From assembly GCA_963801045.1 (NCBI GenBank), contig CAWDDC010000003.1, positions 62,001-126,000 on the forward strand: 64,000 bases of DNA, in the 5' to 3' direction. Shown in pieces: positions 37,966 through 47,336 of the stretch. The DNA is from JACCWP01 sp963801045. Its GTDB lineage: Bacteria; Actinomycetota; Actinomycetes; Propionibacteriales; Nocardioidaceae. The notes under the pieces are model-generated. The model was not told where the DNA came from and did no database searches. It saw nothing but the letters and a program-made list of their open reading frames with translations. The first letter of the stretch is position 1. Each line of letters opens with the position of its first letter. Position numbers and translations under genes: made by a program.

Positions 37966-38397
37966 ATGGCCAGGAAGATCCAGATCGTCTTCGACTGCGC
38001 CGACCCGCGGCGGCTCGGCACGTTCTGGGCCGATGCGCTCGGCTACGTGGAGGATCCGCCGCCCGAGGGCTTCAGCACCTGGGAGGAGGCGCTGACCGCC
38101 TGGGGACTGCCCAAGGAGGAGTGGAACCGGGCCTACGCCGTCGTCGACCCCGAGGGCGCCGGCCCGCGGGTGTTCCTCCAGCGGGTCCCCGAGGGCAAGG
38201 TGGCCAAGAACCGCGTGCACCTCGACATCCGCATCAGCGACCCCAGCCTCGAGGTCGCCGACCAGGAGGCCCAGATCATGGCCGAGGTCGAGCGGCTCGA
38301 GGCGCTCGGCGCCCGCCGCTTCGCGTGGACCGAGGAGATCGGCAAGCACTTCATGGTGATGGTCGACATCGAGGACAACGAGTTCTGCCTGACCTGA
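37966..38397 (+). CDS. VOC family protein
   Basis: 143 residues. IQIVFDCADPRRLGTFWADALGY is the start of a glyoxalase-like fold, and VHLDIRISDPSLEVADQEAQ and FMVMVDIEDNEFCLT the rest; this matches the glyoxalase-like 6 subgroup. ATG 37966 follows a strong AGGAGGGA. Substrate unknown. Convergent with the oxidoreductase. Confidence 0.88.
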   Translation: MARKIQIVFDCADPRRLGTFWADALGYVEDPPPEGFSTWEEALTAWGLPKEEWNRAYAVVDPEGAGPRVFLQRVPEGKVAKNRVHLDIRISDPSLEVADQEAQIMAEVERLEALGARRFAWTEEIGKHFMVMVDIEDNEFCLT

Positions 38398-38414
38398 CTC
38401 GGCGTTGCCACTGG

Positions 38415-39413
38415 TCAGCCCGCCACGGCCACCGGCGTCCCGGTCTGCACCGACTCGATGCACGCCAGCGCGATCGCCAGCGCCGCCCGCGCGTCCGCAC
38501 CGGTCGGCACCGCAAGCCCCGCGCCCTCGACGTTGGCGACGAAGACAGCCAGCTGTCGCGTGTACGCGTCGCGGAACAGGTCGGTGTTCAGCCGGGTGGT
38601 GCGGGTCGCGACCCCGGCCGCCCCGTGGAACGTCATGTCGGTCTCCCGGACGTCGCCGGCCGTGACCATGCCCTGCGAGCCGAACACCTCACCGCGCACG
38701 TCGTAGCCGTAGACCGCCTGGAAGCTCGCCTCCGCGGTGGCGATCGCGCCGTTGTCGAAGCGGACGACCACGACGGCGGTGTCGAGCAGTCCGCGGTCCT
38801 TCCAGTCCGGGCGCACCAGCGCGTCGGCGGTGGCGTAGACCTCGACGGCGCGCGCGCCGGGGTTGAGCCAGCGCAGGGTGTCGAAGTCGTGCACGAGGGT
38901 CTCGAGGAACACCGTCCAGGGCTTCACGGCGGCGGGGTCGGCGAGCTCCGGGTCGCGGGTGAGCGACCGCATCAGCTGCGGGGTGCCGAGCTCGCCAGCT
39001 GCCACGGCGTCGTACGCCGCCCGGAAGCCGGCGGCGAAGCGCCGGTTGAAGCCGACCTGGAGCAGCACCCCGGCGTCGGCGGCAGTCGCGATGGCCCGGT
39101 CGGCGTCGGCGAGCGTGAGCGCCATCGGCTTCTCGCAGAACACCGCCTTGCCGGCGCGGGCAGCGGCCTCCACCAGGTCGGCGTGCAGGCTCGGTGGTGC
39201 GGCCACCACGACCGCGTCGACCGCGGGGTCGGCAAGAACCTCGGCAGCATCGGTGCTCGCCCGGCCCGAGCCCACGGCGGCGACCACCCGCTCGGCCGCA
39301 CCGGGCGCCGGGTCGGCGACGGCGACCAGCCGGGCACCGGGCACCCGGGTGGCGAGGCTCTCGGCGTGGAAGCTGCCGATGTGGCCCGCACCGATGACCG
39401 CGACGTCGATCAT
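38415..39413 (-). CDS. Gfo/Idh/MocA family oxidoreductase (inositol 2-dehydrogenase-like)
   Basis: 332 residues. Rossmann start VAVIGAGHIGSFHAESLA, the family lysine motif FCEKPMALTLADADRA, and VHDFDTLRWLNPGARAVEV, where Asp/His form the catalytic site. Closest in pattern to myo-inositol 2-dehydrogenase, but no other inositol genes are near, so the substrate is open. Frame intact. Confidence 0.88.
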   Translation of the reverse strand: MIDVAVIGAGHIGSFHAESLATRVPGARLVAVADPAPGAAERVVAAVGSGRASTDAAEVLADPAVDAVVVAAPPSLHADLVEAAARAGKAVFCEKPMALTLADADRAIATAADAGVLLQVGFNRRFAAGFRAAYDAVAAGELGTPQLMRSLTRDPELADPAAVKPWTVFLETLVHDFDTLRWLNPGARAVEVYATADALVRPDWKDRGLLDTAVVVVRFDNGAIATAEASFQAVYGYDVRGEVFGSQGMVTAGDVRETDMTFHGAAGVATRTTRLNTDLFRDAYTRQLAVFVANVEGAGLAVPTGADARAALAIALACIESVQTGTPVAVAG

Positions 39414-39452
39414 TCGCTCTCCTGCCGGACGTGCACGGTCATCATCGTCGGA

Positions 39453-40482
39453 TCAGCGCTGCGCGGTGCCCTCGACGTAGTCGTCGTCGCCGGTGTTGAC
39501 CCACGCCATCAGGTCGCGGAGGTCGCGGCCGACGGCCTCGATCGGGTGCGTCTCCCCTGCCTTGCGCAGCTCGGCGAACTCGGGACCCCCGGCGTCCTGG
39601 TCGGCGATGAACCGCCGGGCGAACGTGCCGTCCTGCACCTCGCGGAGGATCGTCTGCATGTTCGCCTTCACCTGCTCGTCGATCACCCGGGGGCCGGAGA
39701 CGTAGTCGCCGTACTCCGCGGTGTCGGAGACCGACCAGCGCTGCTTGGCGATGCCGCCCTCGTACATCAGGTCGACGATCAGCTTGACCTCGTGCAGGCA
39801 CTCGAAGTAGGCGACCTCGGGCTGGTAGCCCGGCCTCGGTGAGCGTCTCGAAGCCCTTCATGATCAGCTGCGAGATGCCGCCGCAGAGCACCGCCTGCTC
39901 ACCGAACAGGTCGGTCTCGGTCTCCTCGGTGAAGGTCGTCTTGATGGCGCCCGCCCGCAGTCCGCCGATCGCCCTGGCGTACGCGAGCGTCAGCGGCCAC
40001 GCCTGCCCGGACGGGTCCTGCTCGACGGCGACCAGCACCGGGACGCCACGCCCCTCGACGTACTCGCGCCGCACCAGGTGACCGGGTCCCTTGGGAGCGA
40101 CCATGCAGACGTCGACGCCGGCGGGCGGCTGGACGTAGCCGTAGCGGATGTTGAACCCGTGCCCGAAGAACAACGCGTCGCCGTCGACGAGGTTGGGCTC
40201 GATCGCGTCGGCGTAGAGCCCGCGCTGGGCGGGGTCGGGGGCGAGCACCACGATGAGGTCGGCCTCCTCGCAGGCCTCGAACGGCGTGACGACGCGCAGC
40301 CCCTCGGCCTCGGCGCGCGGCCGGCTGCGCGAGCCCTCGGGCAGTCCCACCCGGACGTCGACGCCGGAGTCGCGCAGGCTCAGCGCGTGGGCGTGGCCCT
40401 GGCTGCCGTAGCCGAGCACGGCCACGTTGCGCTGCTGGATCATGCTGAGGTCGGCGTCGTCGTCGTAGAACATCTCGGCCAC
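39453..40482 (-). CDS. ilvC: Ketol-acid reductoisomerase
   Basis: Second common step of valine and isoleucine synthesis. VAVLGYGSQGHAHALSL binds NADPH; GHGFNIRYG, MVAPKGPGHLVRREY and ETETDLFGEQAVLCGG carry the Mg-binding acids. Class I length, 343 residues after repair near 39832 (EAAGYQPEVAYFE). 48 bases after ilvN. Confidence 0.96.
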
Positions 40483-40530
40483 GGGGTCGTTCTCCTCAAT
40501 CGGTTTCGGTTCCTGGGACGTCGCTGTCGG

Positions 40531-41055
40531 TCAGCCGGTGTGGCTGACCGGTCGCAACGCGCGGTCGGTGATCGAGCGACCACCTCGGCTGATCGCGACC
40601 ATGCCGGACTGCACCAGCTCGCGGATGCCGAACGGTTCGAGCACCTGCAGCATCGCCGACAGCTTGTCGGGGTTGCCGGTCGCCTCGATCGTCACCGCGT
40701 CGGTCGCCACGTCGACCACCTTGGCACGGAAGAGCTGGACGGCCTCCAGCACCTGTCCGCGGGTGGACGCGTCGGCGCGGACCTTGACGAGCACCAGCTC
40801 GCGCTCGACACCCGTGCCCGGCTCGAGGGTGACGATCTTGATCACGTTGACGAGCTTGTTGAGCTGCTTGGTGACCTGCTCGAGCGGTGACTCCTCCACG
40901 TTGACCACGATGGTCATCCGGGAGATCTCCGGGTGCTCGGTCGGGCCGACCGCGAGCGAGTCGATGTTGAAGCCGCGGCGGGAGAACAGTCCGGAGATCC
41001 GGGCGAGCACACCGGGGGTGTTCTCCACCAGCACGGACAGCGTGTGCCGGGTCAC
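40531..41055 (-). CDS. ilvN: Acetolactate synthase regulatory small subunit
   Basis: 174 residues with an N-terminal ACT domain (SVLVENTPGVLARISGLFSRRGFNIDS) that senses valine, and the usual C-terminal domain ending in GMVAISRGGRSITD. GTG 41055 overlaps the ilvB stop (GTGA), matching subunit stoichiometry by coupling. Confidence 0.96.
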   Translation of the reverse strand: MTRHTLSVLVENTPGVLARISGLFSRRGFNIDSLAVGPTEHPEISRMTIVVNVEESPLEQVTKQLNKLVNVIKIVTLEPGTGVERELVLVKVRADASTRGQVLEAVQLFRAKVVDVATDAVTIEATGNPDKLSAMLQVLEPFGIRELVQSGMVAISRGGRSITDRALRPVSHTG

Positions 41056-42816
41056 TGGCCCTCCTCCTCACGGTCCCAGTCGGGCGCCATGTCGCGGGCC
41101 ACCTTGATGTCGTCGTTGCTGGTGCCGGCGGCGACCATCGGCCACACCATCGCGTCCCGGTGCACGGCGAAGTCGACCACGACCGGCCGGTCGTCGACCG
41201 CCATCGCCTCTGCCACCACGGAGTCGACGTCGTCGGGCTTGTCGCAGCGCAGCCCCACGCAGCCGTACGCCTCCGCCAGCTTGGCGAAGTCGGGGATGCG
41301 GCTGGAGTGCAGGTCGGTGTGCGAGTAGCGACCCTCGTAGAACAGCGTCTGCCACTGGCGCACCATGCCGAGCGCCGAGTTGTTGATCACCGCGACCTTG
41401 ATCGGGATGCCCTCGAGCGCGCAGGTGGCCAGCTCCTGGTTGGTCATCTGGAAGCAGCCGTCGCCGTCGATCGCCCACACCGTGCGGTGCGGCTCACCGA
41501 CCTTGGCGCCCATCGCCGCCGGCACCGCGAAGCCCATGGTGCCGAGGCCGCCGGAGTTGACCCACGCCCGCGGCCGCTCGTAGGGCACGAACTGGCTGGC
41601 CCACATCTGGTGCTGGCCGACACCGGCGACGTAGGTGGCCTCGGTCCCGGCAGCGGCCGCGATCCGCTCGATCACGTACTGCGGCGACAGCGAGCCGTCG
41701 TCGGGTGACGTCGTAGCCGAGCGGGTAGCGCTCGGCGAGCCCGCGCGTCCACGCCTTCCAGGTCGCGGCGTCGCCGGTGGTGCCGGCGTCCCGGTCGGCG
41801 TGGATGGCGACCACCAGCTCGGCGATGATCTCCTTGCAGTCGCCCACGATGGGCACGTCGGCGCGCCGGTTCTTGGAGATCTCCGCCGGGTCGATGTCGG
41901 CGTGCACGACGGTCGCCTCGGGCGCGAACGTGTCCAGCTTGCCGGTCACGCGGTCGTCGAACCGCGCGCCGAGCGAGATGATCAGGTCGGCGCGCTGCAG
42001 GGCCGCGACGGCGGCGACCGAGCCGTGCATGCCGGGCATGCCCAGGTGCGAGGGGTGCGAGTCGGGCAGCGCCCCCCGGGCCATCAGCGTGGTCACGACC
42101 GGGATGTCGGTGAGGTCGACGAGCTCACGCAGCTCGGCGGCGGCGTTGGCCTTGACGACGCCGCCGCCGACGTAGAGCACCGGCCGCTCGGCGCCCGCGA
42201 TCAGCCGGGCGGCCTCGCGCACCTGCTTGCCGTGCGGCTTGGTCACCGGCCGGTAGCCGGGCAGGGACAGCGACTCGGGGTAGTCGAACGTCGTCATCGC
42301 CTGCATCGCGTCCTTGGCGATGTCGACGAGCACCGGGCCGGGCCGGCCCGTCGCCGCGATGTGGAACGCCTCCGCGATCGTGCGCGGGATCTCCGCCGGG
42401 TCGGTCACCAGGTAGCTGTGCTTGGTGATCGGCATCGTGATGCCGCGGATGTCGGCCTCCTGGAAGGCGTCGGTCCCGATGGCGGCACTCGGCACCTGGC
42501 CGGTGACGGCGACGATCGGCACCGAGTCCATGTACGCGTCGGCGATCGGCGTGACCAGGTTGGTCGCCCCCGGGCCCGACGTCGCCATGCACACGCCCAC
42601 CCGGCCGGTGACCTGCGCGTAGCCCTGCGCGGCGTGCCCCGCGCCCTGCTCGTGGCGTACCAGGATGTGCCGGATCTGCTCGGAGTCGAACAGCGGGTCG
42701 TAGGCCGGCAGGATCGCCCCGCCGGGGATGCCGAACACGGTGTCGACGCCGGCGTGCTCCAGGGCGCGGATGAGGCTCTGCGCTCCCGTCATCTGCTGGC
42801 TGACCTGCTGACTCAT
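41052..42816 (-). CDS. ilvB: Acetolactate synthase catalytic large subunit
   Basis: ThDP enzyme, first common step of branched-chain synthesis. VFGIPGGAILPAYDPL, RHEQGAGHAAQGYAQ with the catalytic Glu, SGPGATNLVTPIADA, and the ThDP-binding GDGCFQMTNQELATC ... NNSALGMVRQWQ. 588 residues after repair near 41707 (DVTRDDGSLSPQYVIE). A leader peptide and terminator lie upstream. Confidence 0.96.
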
Positions 42817-42861
42817 GGTGCCCTTTCCGCGGATGTCGCCCGTGATGTCGATCCTGGCATG

Positions 42862-42892
42862 AAAAAACCCTCGGCCCCTGGGGGCGGAGGGT
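42862..42892 (-). terminator. ilvB attenuator terminator
   Basis: On the minus strand ACCCTCCGCCCC-CA-GGGGCCGAGGGT followed by six Ts; the A-run is 42862-42867 on plus. It lies between the leader peptide and ilvB, so it acts as an attenuator. Confidence 0.88.
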
Positions 42893-42916
42893 GCGCGCAG
42901 ACCGTGCTCGACGGGC

Positions 42917-42955
42917 CTAGTCGGCGCGCAAGCTGATTACGAGGTGGCGACGCAT
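42917..42955 (-). CDS. ilvB leader peptide
   Basis: 12-codon frame MRRHLVISLRAD ending TAG, with Leu-Val-Ile and a second Leu. Short ilvB leader peptides with attenuators are known in Streptomyces, Corynebacterium and mycobacteria; this fits. The ATG is 7 bases from the predicted -10, so the mRNA is probably leaderless. Confidence 0.8.
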   Translation of the reverse strand: MRRHLVISLRAD

Positions 42956-42962
42956 GCCACCA

Positions 42963-42991
42963 GCGTGACCCGGCGGTGCGGGGACCGTCAA
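42963..42991 (-). promoter_or_regulatory. ilvB leader promoter
   Basis: On the minus strand TTGACG (42991-42986), 17-base spacer, TCACGC (42968-42963). The -35 is close to consensus; the -10 is weaker. The start site would be at about 42956, at the leader ATG. Confidence 0.6.
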
Positions 42992-42995
42992 GCAT

Positions 42996-43013
42996 GCGAG
43001 ACGCGCGTCTCGC
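42996..43013. promoter_or_regulatory. 18-bp perfect palindrome between ilvB leader and fibre genes
   Basis: GCGAGACGCGCGTCTCGC, a perfect inverted repeat without loop, immediately upstream of the ilvB -35 and 125 bases before the first fibre gene. Size and symmetry suit a dimeric regulator. Which gene it controls is unknown. Confidence 0.5.
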
Positions 43014-43137
43014 CGGTTGGACGGTCGATCTCGGGGATCCCTCCTCCCCGGGCAACCCGAGGGTGCAGGCTCTCGGCACGCGCAGGGGGGACAGCCACCG
43101 GCTGTCCGGTTGCCGAACCGCCTCCCGGAGGTGCCCC

Positions 43138-44458
43138 ATGTCCGTCCGCCCGTCCACGTCGTCCGACTCCGACCGCCGCTTCCCCCGCCGCTTCCTGCTG
43201 GCCGTCCCAGGTGCGGCGGCCGTCGCCGGCGTCACCCAGGCCGTCGCCGCTCCCGCCGAAGCCGCCCCGGCCACCGCTACCTGGAAGCTCGGTGGCAATC
43301 CGAACGTCAACACCGACGGCACCAACTACCTCGGCACCAACAGCATCGCTCCGCTGGTCTTCAAGACGATGCCCAGTGAGCGGACCGGGCCCCTCGAGCG
43401 GATGCGGATCGCCGCCGACGGCACGATCGGCATCGGCACGTCCGTACCGGGCGCCCGGGTGGACATCCGCGACAACCACGCGGTCGGTCTGCGCGCCGTG
43501 ACGTCGTTCGCCGACAGCGCGGCCGTGGCGGTGTCCGGGCGCTCCACGGGGGGTGGCAACGGCGTACAGGGCTACGGACGGATCGGCGTGCAGGGCGAGG
43601 GGACCACTCGGGGGGTCTACGGCACCTCGACCGACGGCTCGGGCGTCCAGGGCAGCGGGGTCACCGGTCTGTACGGCACCGGCGACAACTACGGCGTCTA
43701 CGCCACGGGCGGGACCGGGGTCCGGGGCGGCAGCAGCGAGGGGACCGGCGTCCTCGGCGTGACCACCGCCCAGGCGGGTGTCGGGGTCCTCGGCAGCGGC
43801 GGACAGTACGGCGTGCGGGGGACGGGCGCCGTCACGGCAGGCGTGCGCGGCGACTCGGCCAACGCCGGGCTCTGGGGCGAGGGCGGCCACTTCGGTGTGT
43901 ACGCCCTCGCCACCAAGACCACCGGTCAGCACTTCGGCATCTACGCCCGATCCATGAGCCCGGCCGGCTTCGCCGGCTACTTCCTGGGCGACGTGCACGT
44001 CAACGGCACGCTGAGCAAGGCAGCCGGGTCGTTCCGGATCGACCACCCGCTCGACCCCCGGGAGCGCTGGCTGTCGCACTCGTTCGTCGAGTCACCGGAC
44101 ATGATGAACGTCTACAACGGCAACGTCGTCCTCGACGACGACGGCGAGGCGACGGTCGAGCTGCCGGCCTACTTCGCCGCACTCAACCGCGACTTCCGCT
44201 ACCAGCTCACCTGCGTGGGTGCGCACGCACCGGTCTACGTCGCGGACGAGATCCACCGGAACGCGTTCCGTGTCGCCGGTGGCCATGCCGGGCTCACGGT
44301 CTCGTGGCAGGTCACGGGCATCCGTCAGGACGCGTACGCCACGGCGCGGCCGATCCCGGTCGAGCAGGACAAGACCGCCGACGAACGCGGGCGCTGCTTC
44401 GCCGACAGCGTCGCTGCGTGCGCTGCTGACGTCATCTCCGCCTCATGCCGTGACGTAA
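43138..44458 (+). CDS. Secreted glycine-rich fibre-like protein 1
   Basis: Twin-arginine-like export signal (RRFPRRFLLAVPGAAAVAG). A head region follows with LGGNPNVNTDGTNYLGT and ERMRIAADGTIGIGTSVP, then about 170 residues of Gly/Val repeats (GVQGSGVTGLYGTGDNYGVY), then a conserved C-terminal domain from about residue 300: FRIDHPLDPRERWLSHSFVE, SPDMMNVYNGNVV, ALNRDFRYQLTCVG, VSWQVTGIRQDAYA. GGAGG precedes ATG 43138. The C-terminus is uncertain: a probable break near 44393 would end it at 44458 (440 residues). First of three tandem paralogues; function unknown. Confidence 0.75.
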
Positions 44459-44590
44459 CGGCGCACGATCTGCAGCCGACGCTTTTGCGAAACGACCGCA
44501 CGCCCCGGCGGGAGGAGGCACTCTCGAGGACACCACCGGCACAGGGGGGTCGGTGTGCGCCCGCGCCAGACACCGACCGGAGGCACCGCG

Positions 44591-45836
44591 ATGAGTCCCA
44601 CCCGCCAGAACGAGGCCGAGCGACGCTTCCCGCGCCGGTTCCTGATCGCGGTGCCCGCCACCGCCGCCGCGGCAACGGTCGCCGTCGGCACGGCCCGAGC
44701 CGACGCCGCGCCGCCCAGGACCGCCTGGGCGCTCGGCGGCAACGCCAACGTCAGCACCGACGGCAGCAACTGGCTGGGCACCCGCAACGCCGCCCCGCTG
44801 ATCGTCAAGACCAGCAACGGCGGCACCCCGGTCGAGCGGATGCGCGTGCAGGCCAACGGCCGGGTCGGCATCGGCACCAACGCCCCCGGCACCTCGCTCG
44901 ACGTCAGGGGCGCGGTGGCCAACGAGGGGGTCGTGCGGGCCACCATGACCTCGACGGGGGGGACCAACGGCGGCGCCTTCCGTGGCGATCGCCAACCGGA
45001 ACGGCGGCTTCGGCGGCTGGTTCAGCGGCCGCGGCGGCGGCGTCTGGGCCCAGGGCCTCGGGAACAGCACCCAGGGCGTGTTCGCCAGCGGCACGTACGG
45101 CGTGCGCGCCGTCGGCGACCAGGTGGGTGTCCAGGCGACAGCCAACGGCGAGGACGGGATCGGCCTGCGAGCCGTCGGGAGCAGCGACGGGGGCTGGGCG
45201 ATCGATGCCTCCAACAGCGGCTACGGCGGCATCACGGTCGAGGCGTCGGGAGTGGGCGTCGACGCGGTGGCCCAGACCGGCGTGTACGCGATCGGGCTCG
45301 GCGAGAACGGGCGCGGCGTCTACGCCTGGAGCAACCAGGGCATAGCGGCCCACCTCGACGGTGACGTGCGCGTCTCCGGCACCCTCACCGAGGATCGTCG
45401 GCGCTCGCGCATCGACCACCCCGCCGACCCCGATCGCCGATGGCTCACCCACGCAGGGGTGGACGCACCCGAGGCAAGGGACGTCTACGACGGCAACGCG
45501 ACCACGGATGCCGACGGACGCGCGAGCGTGCGCGTGCCCGCGTACGTGGAGGCACTGGGGCGCGACTTCCGCTACCAGCTCACCGTCATCGGTGACTTCG
45601 CCCATGCGGTGGTGTCCCGCGAGCTGCGGGACGGGCGCTTCGAGATCCGCACCGATCGGCCGCGGGTACGGGTGTCGTGGCAGGTCACCGCCCTGCGCGA
45701 CGACGCGTACACACGGGACCACCCGCTGCGGAACGAGACCGCCAAGACCGGCGACGAGCTCGGCACCCGGCAGTACGTCCCACCCGGCTCCGGTGCCCGT
45801 CCGGTGCCGGGACCCCGACCCCCCGACCGGAACTGA
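44591..45836 (+). CDS. Secreted fibre-like protein 2
   Basis: Same plan as its neighbours: signal ERRFPRRFLIAVPATAAAATVA, head LGGNANVSTDGSNWLGT and ERMRVQANGRVGIGTNAP, a shorter Gly-rich middle (GVWAQGLGNSTQGVFASGTY), and a diverged C-terminal domain (RIDHPADPDRRWLTHAGVD, ALGRDFRYQLTVIGDFAH). A break near 44982 is repaired by one CG pair; 415 residues. GGAGG at 44579. Ends 4 bases before protein 3. The C-terminal SPDMMNVYNGN motif has degenerated to APEARDVYDGN. Confidence 0.78.
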
Positions 45837-45840
45837 CCCG

Positions 45841-47289
45841 ATGAGCTCCCGCCTCCGCCGCCGCGCGCTGCTCGCCGGTCCCACGCTCGCGGTCGCGGCC
45901 GTCGCCGGCAGCACGGCCACGGCGTCGGCCGCGCCGCCCGGCACCGCCTGGGCGCTCGGCGGCAACGCGAACGTCTCCACCAACGGCAGCAACTGGCTGG
46001 GTCCCAGGAACGCGGCTCCGCTGGTGATCAAGACCACCGCCGGTGCCGGCGGGACGCCGATCGAGCGGATGCGCGTGCAGCCGAACGGGCGCGTCGGCAT
46101 CGGCACCACCGCACCGACCAGCGTCCTCGACGTGCGCGGACGGGTCCCGGACCGTGGTGTGGTCCAGGGGGTCAACAGCTCGCCCTTCGGCTACGGGGTG
46201 CAGGGCAGCGGCGGCGAGGGCACGGGCGGTCTGTTCCAAGGCTTCTTCGGCGTCTACGGAGACGGCCGCGGCACCAACTCGGTCGGCCTCTACGGCTCGG
46301 GCGACACCGGGGTCGAGGGCGCCGGCAGCACGGTCGGCGTGCTCGGCTCGAGCACGACCGGCGTCCTCGGGGCGGGGACGACCCAGGGGGTCGAGGGCCG
46401 GGGTCCGCTCGGCGTCCTCGGGACGGGCACGGGAGGCCAGGGAGTCGGCGTTCACGGATCCGGGACGGGAGCCCAGGGCACCGGCGTGCGGGCCACGGGC
46501 AGCTCCCGCGGGGTCGAGGCCACCGGGAGCATCGGCGTCGACGGGACCGGCACCAATTTCGGCGTAGACGGCTTCTCCGTGCAGGGCGTCGGCACGCGCG
46601 GGATCAGCAACAACGCGGACGGCGTCGTCGGACACAGCAACGGGGACGGCGCGGGGGTCTCCGGGACCGGACGCGTCGGGGTCGACGGCTTCGGCGGCCT
46701 CAACGGCGTGGGAGTCGCTGCCGAGGGGGGACTCCGTGGGCTGTACGCGCGATCGGAGCAGCAGGGTGAAGCCGGCTACTTCCAGGGCCAGGTGCGGGTG
46801 ATCGGCCAGCTGACGAAGCAGTCGGGCTCGTTCCGGATCGACCACCCGCTCGACCCGGACAACCGCTGGCTCAGCCACTCGTTCGTCGAGTCACCGGACA
46901 TGATGAACGTCTACAACGGCAACGTCACCACCGACGCCGACGGGCACGCGACCGTCGAGCTGCCCGACTACTTCCACGCCCTCAACCGCGACTTCCGCTA
47001 CCAGCTCACGGTGCTCGGCGTCTTCGCCCAGGCGATCGTGGCCCGCAAGATCCGCGGCGGCTCGTTCGACATCCGCACCGACGCCCCCGACGTCGAGGTC
47101 TCGTGGCAGGTCACCGGGATCCGCAAGGACGACTGGGCGAAGGCGCACCCGATCGTCGTCGACGAGCCGAAGCCGGCCGAGCACCGCGGCACCCGCGCGT
47201 TCGTCCCCGCTGGCTCGCGCGCCCGCGCGATGGACCACGGCCCCGGTTCCGAGGCACGCCACCGTGACGTCGCACGCGTGGAGCGCTGA
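45841..47289 (+). CDS. Secreted fibre-like protein 3
   Basis: 482 residues, frame intact. Signal RLRRRALLAGPTLAVAAVAG with cleavage after ASA; head at about 36-105 (LGGNANVSTNGSNWLGP, ERMRVQPNGRVGIGTTAP, LDVRG); about 200 residues of near-regular Gly repeats (GVLGSSTTGVLGAGTTQGVE) predicted as beta-helix; conserved C-terminal domain (about 315-440: FRIDHPLDPDNRWLSHSFVE, YNGNVTTDADGHATVELPDY, VSWQVTGIRKDDWAKAHPI). The GIGTTAP-LDVRG head resembles phage and adhesin fibre necks. No enzyme motif. Cotranscribed with protein 2. Confidence 0.82.
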   Translation: MSSRLRRRALLAGPTLAVAAVAGSTATASAAPPGTAWALGGNANVSTNGSNWLGPRNAAPLVIKTTAGAGGTPIERMRVQPNGRVGIGTTAPTSVLDVRGRVPDRGVVQGVNSSPFGYGVQGSGGEGTGGLFQGFFGVYGDGRGTNSVGLYGSGDTGVEGAGSTVGVLGSSTTGVLGAGTTQGVEGRGPLGVLGTGTGGQGVGVHGSGTGAQGTGVRATGSSRGVEATGSIGVDGTGTNFGVDGFSVQGVGTRGISNNADGVVGHSNGDGAGVSGTGRVGVDGFGGLNGVGVAAEGGLRGLYARSEQQGEAGYFQGQVRVIGQLTKQSGSFRIDHPLDPDNRWLSHSFVESPDMMNVYNGNVTTDADGHATVELPDYFHALNRDFRYQLTVLGVFAQAIVARKIRGGSFDIRTDAPDVEVSWQVTGIRKDDWAKAHPIVVDEPKPAEHRGTRAFVPAGSRARAMDHGPGSEARHRDVARVER

Positions 47290-47336
47290 CCGGCAGCGGA
47301 GAAGCGGCCGGCACCGCGGGACCTCTGAGCGGCAGG

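Noticed and set aside
43138..47289. Prophage tail-fibre module
   Set aside because: The fibre-like proteins carry export signals and there are no tail, capsid, integrase or lysis genes nearby.
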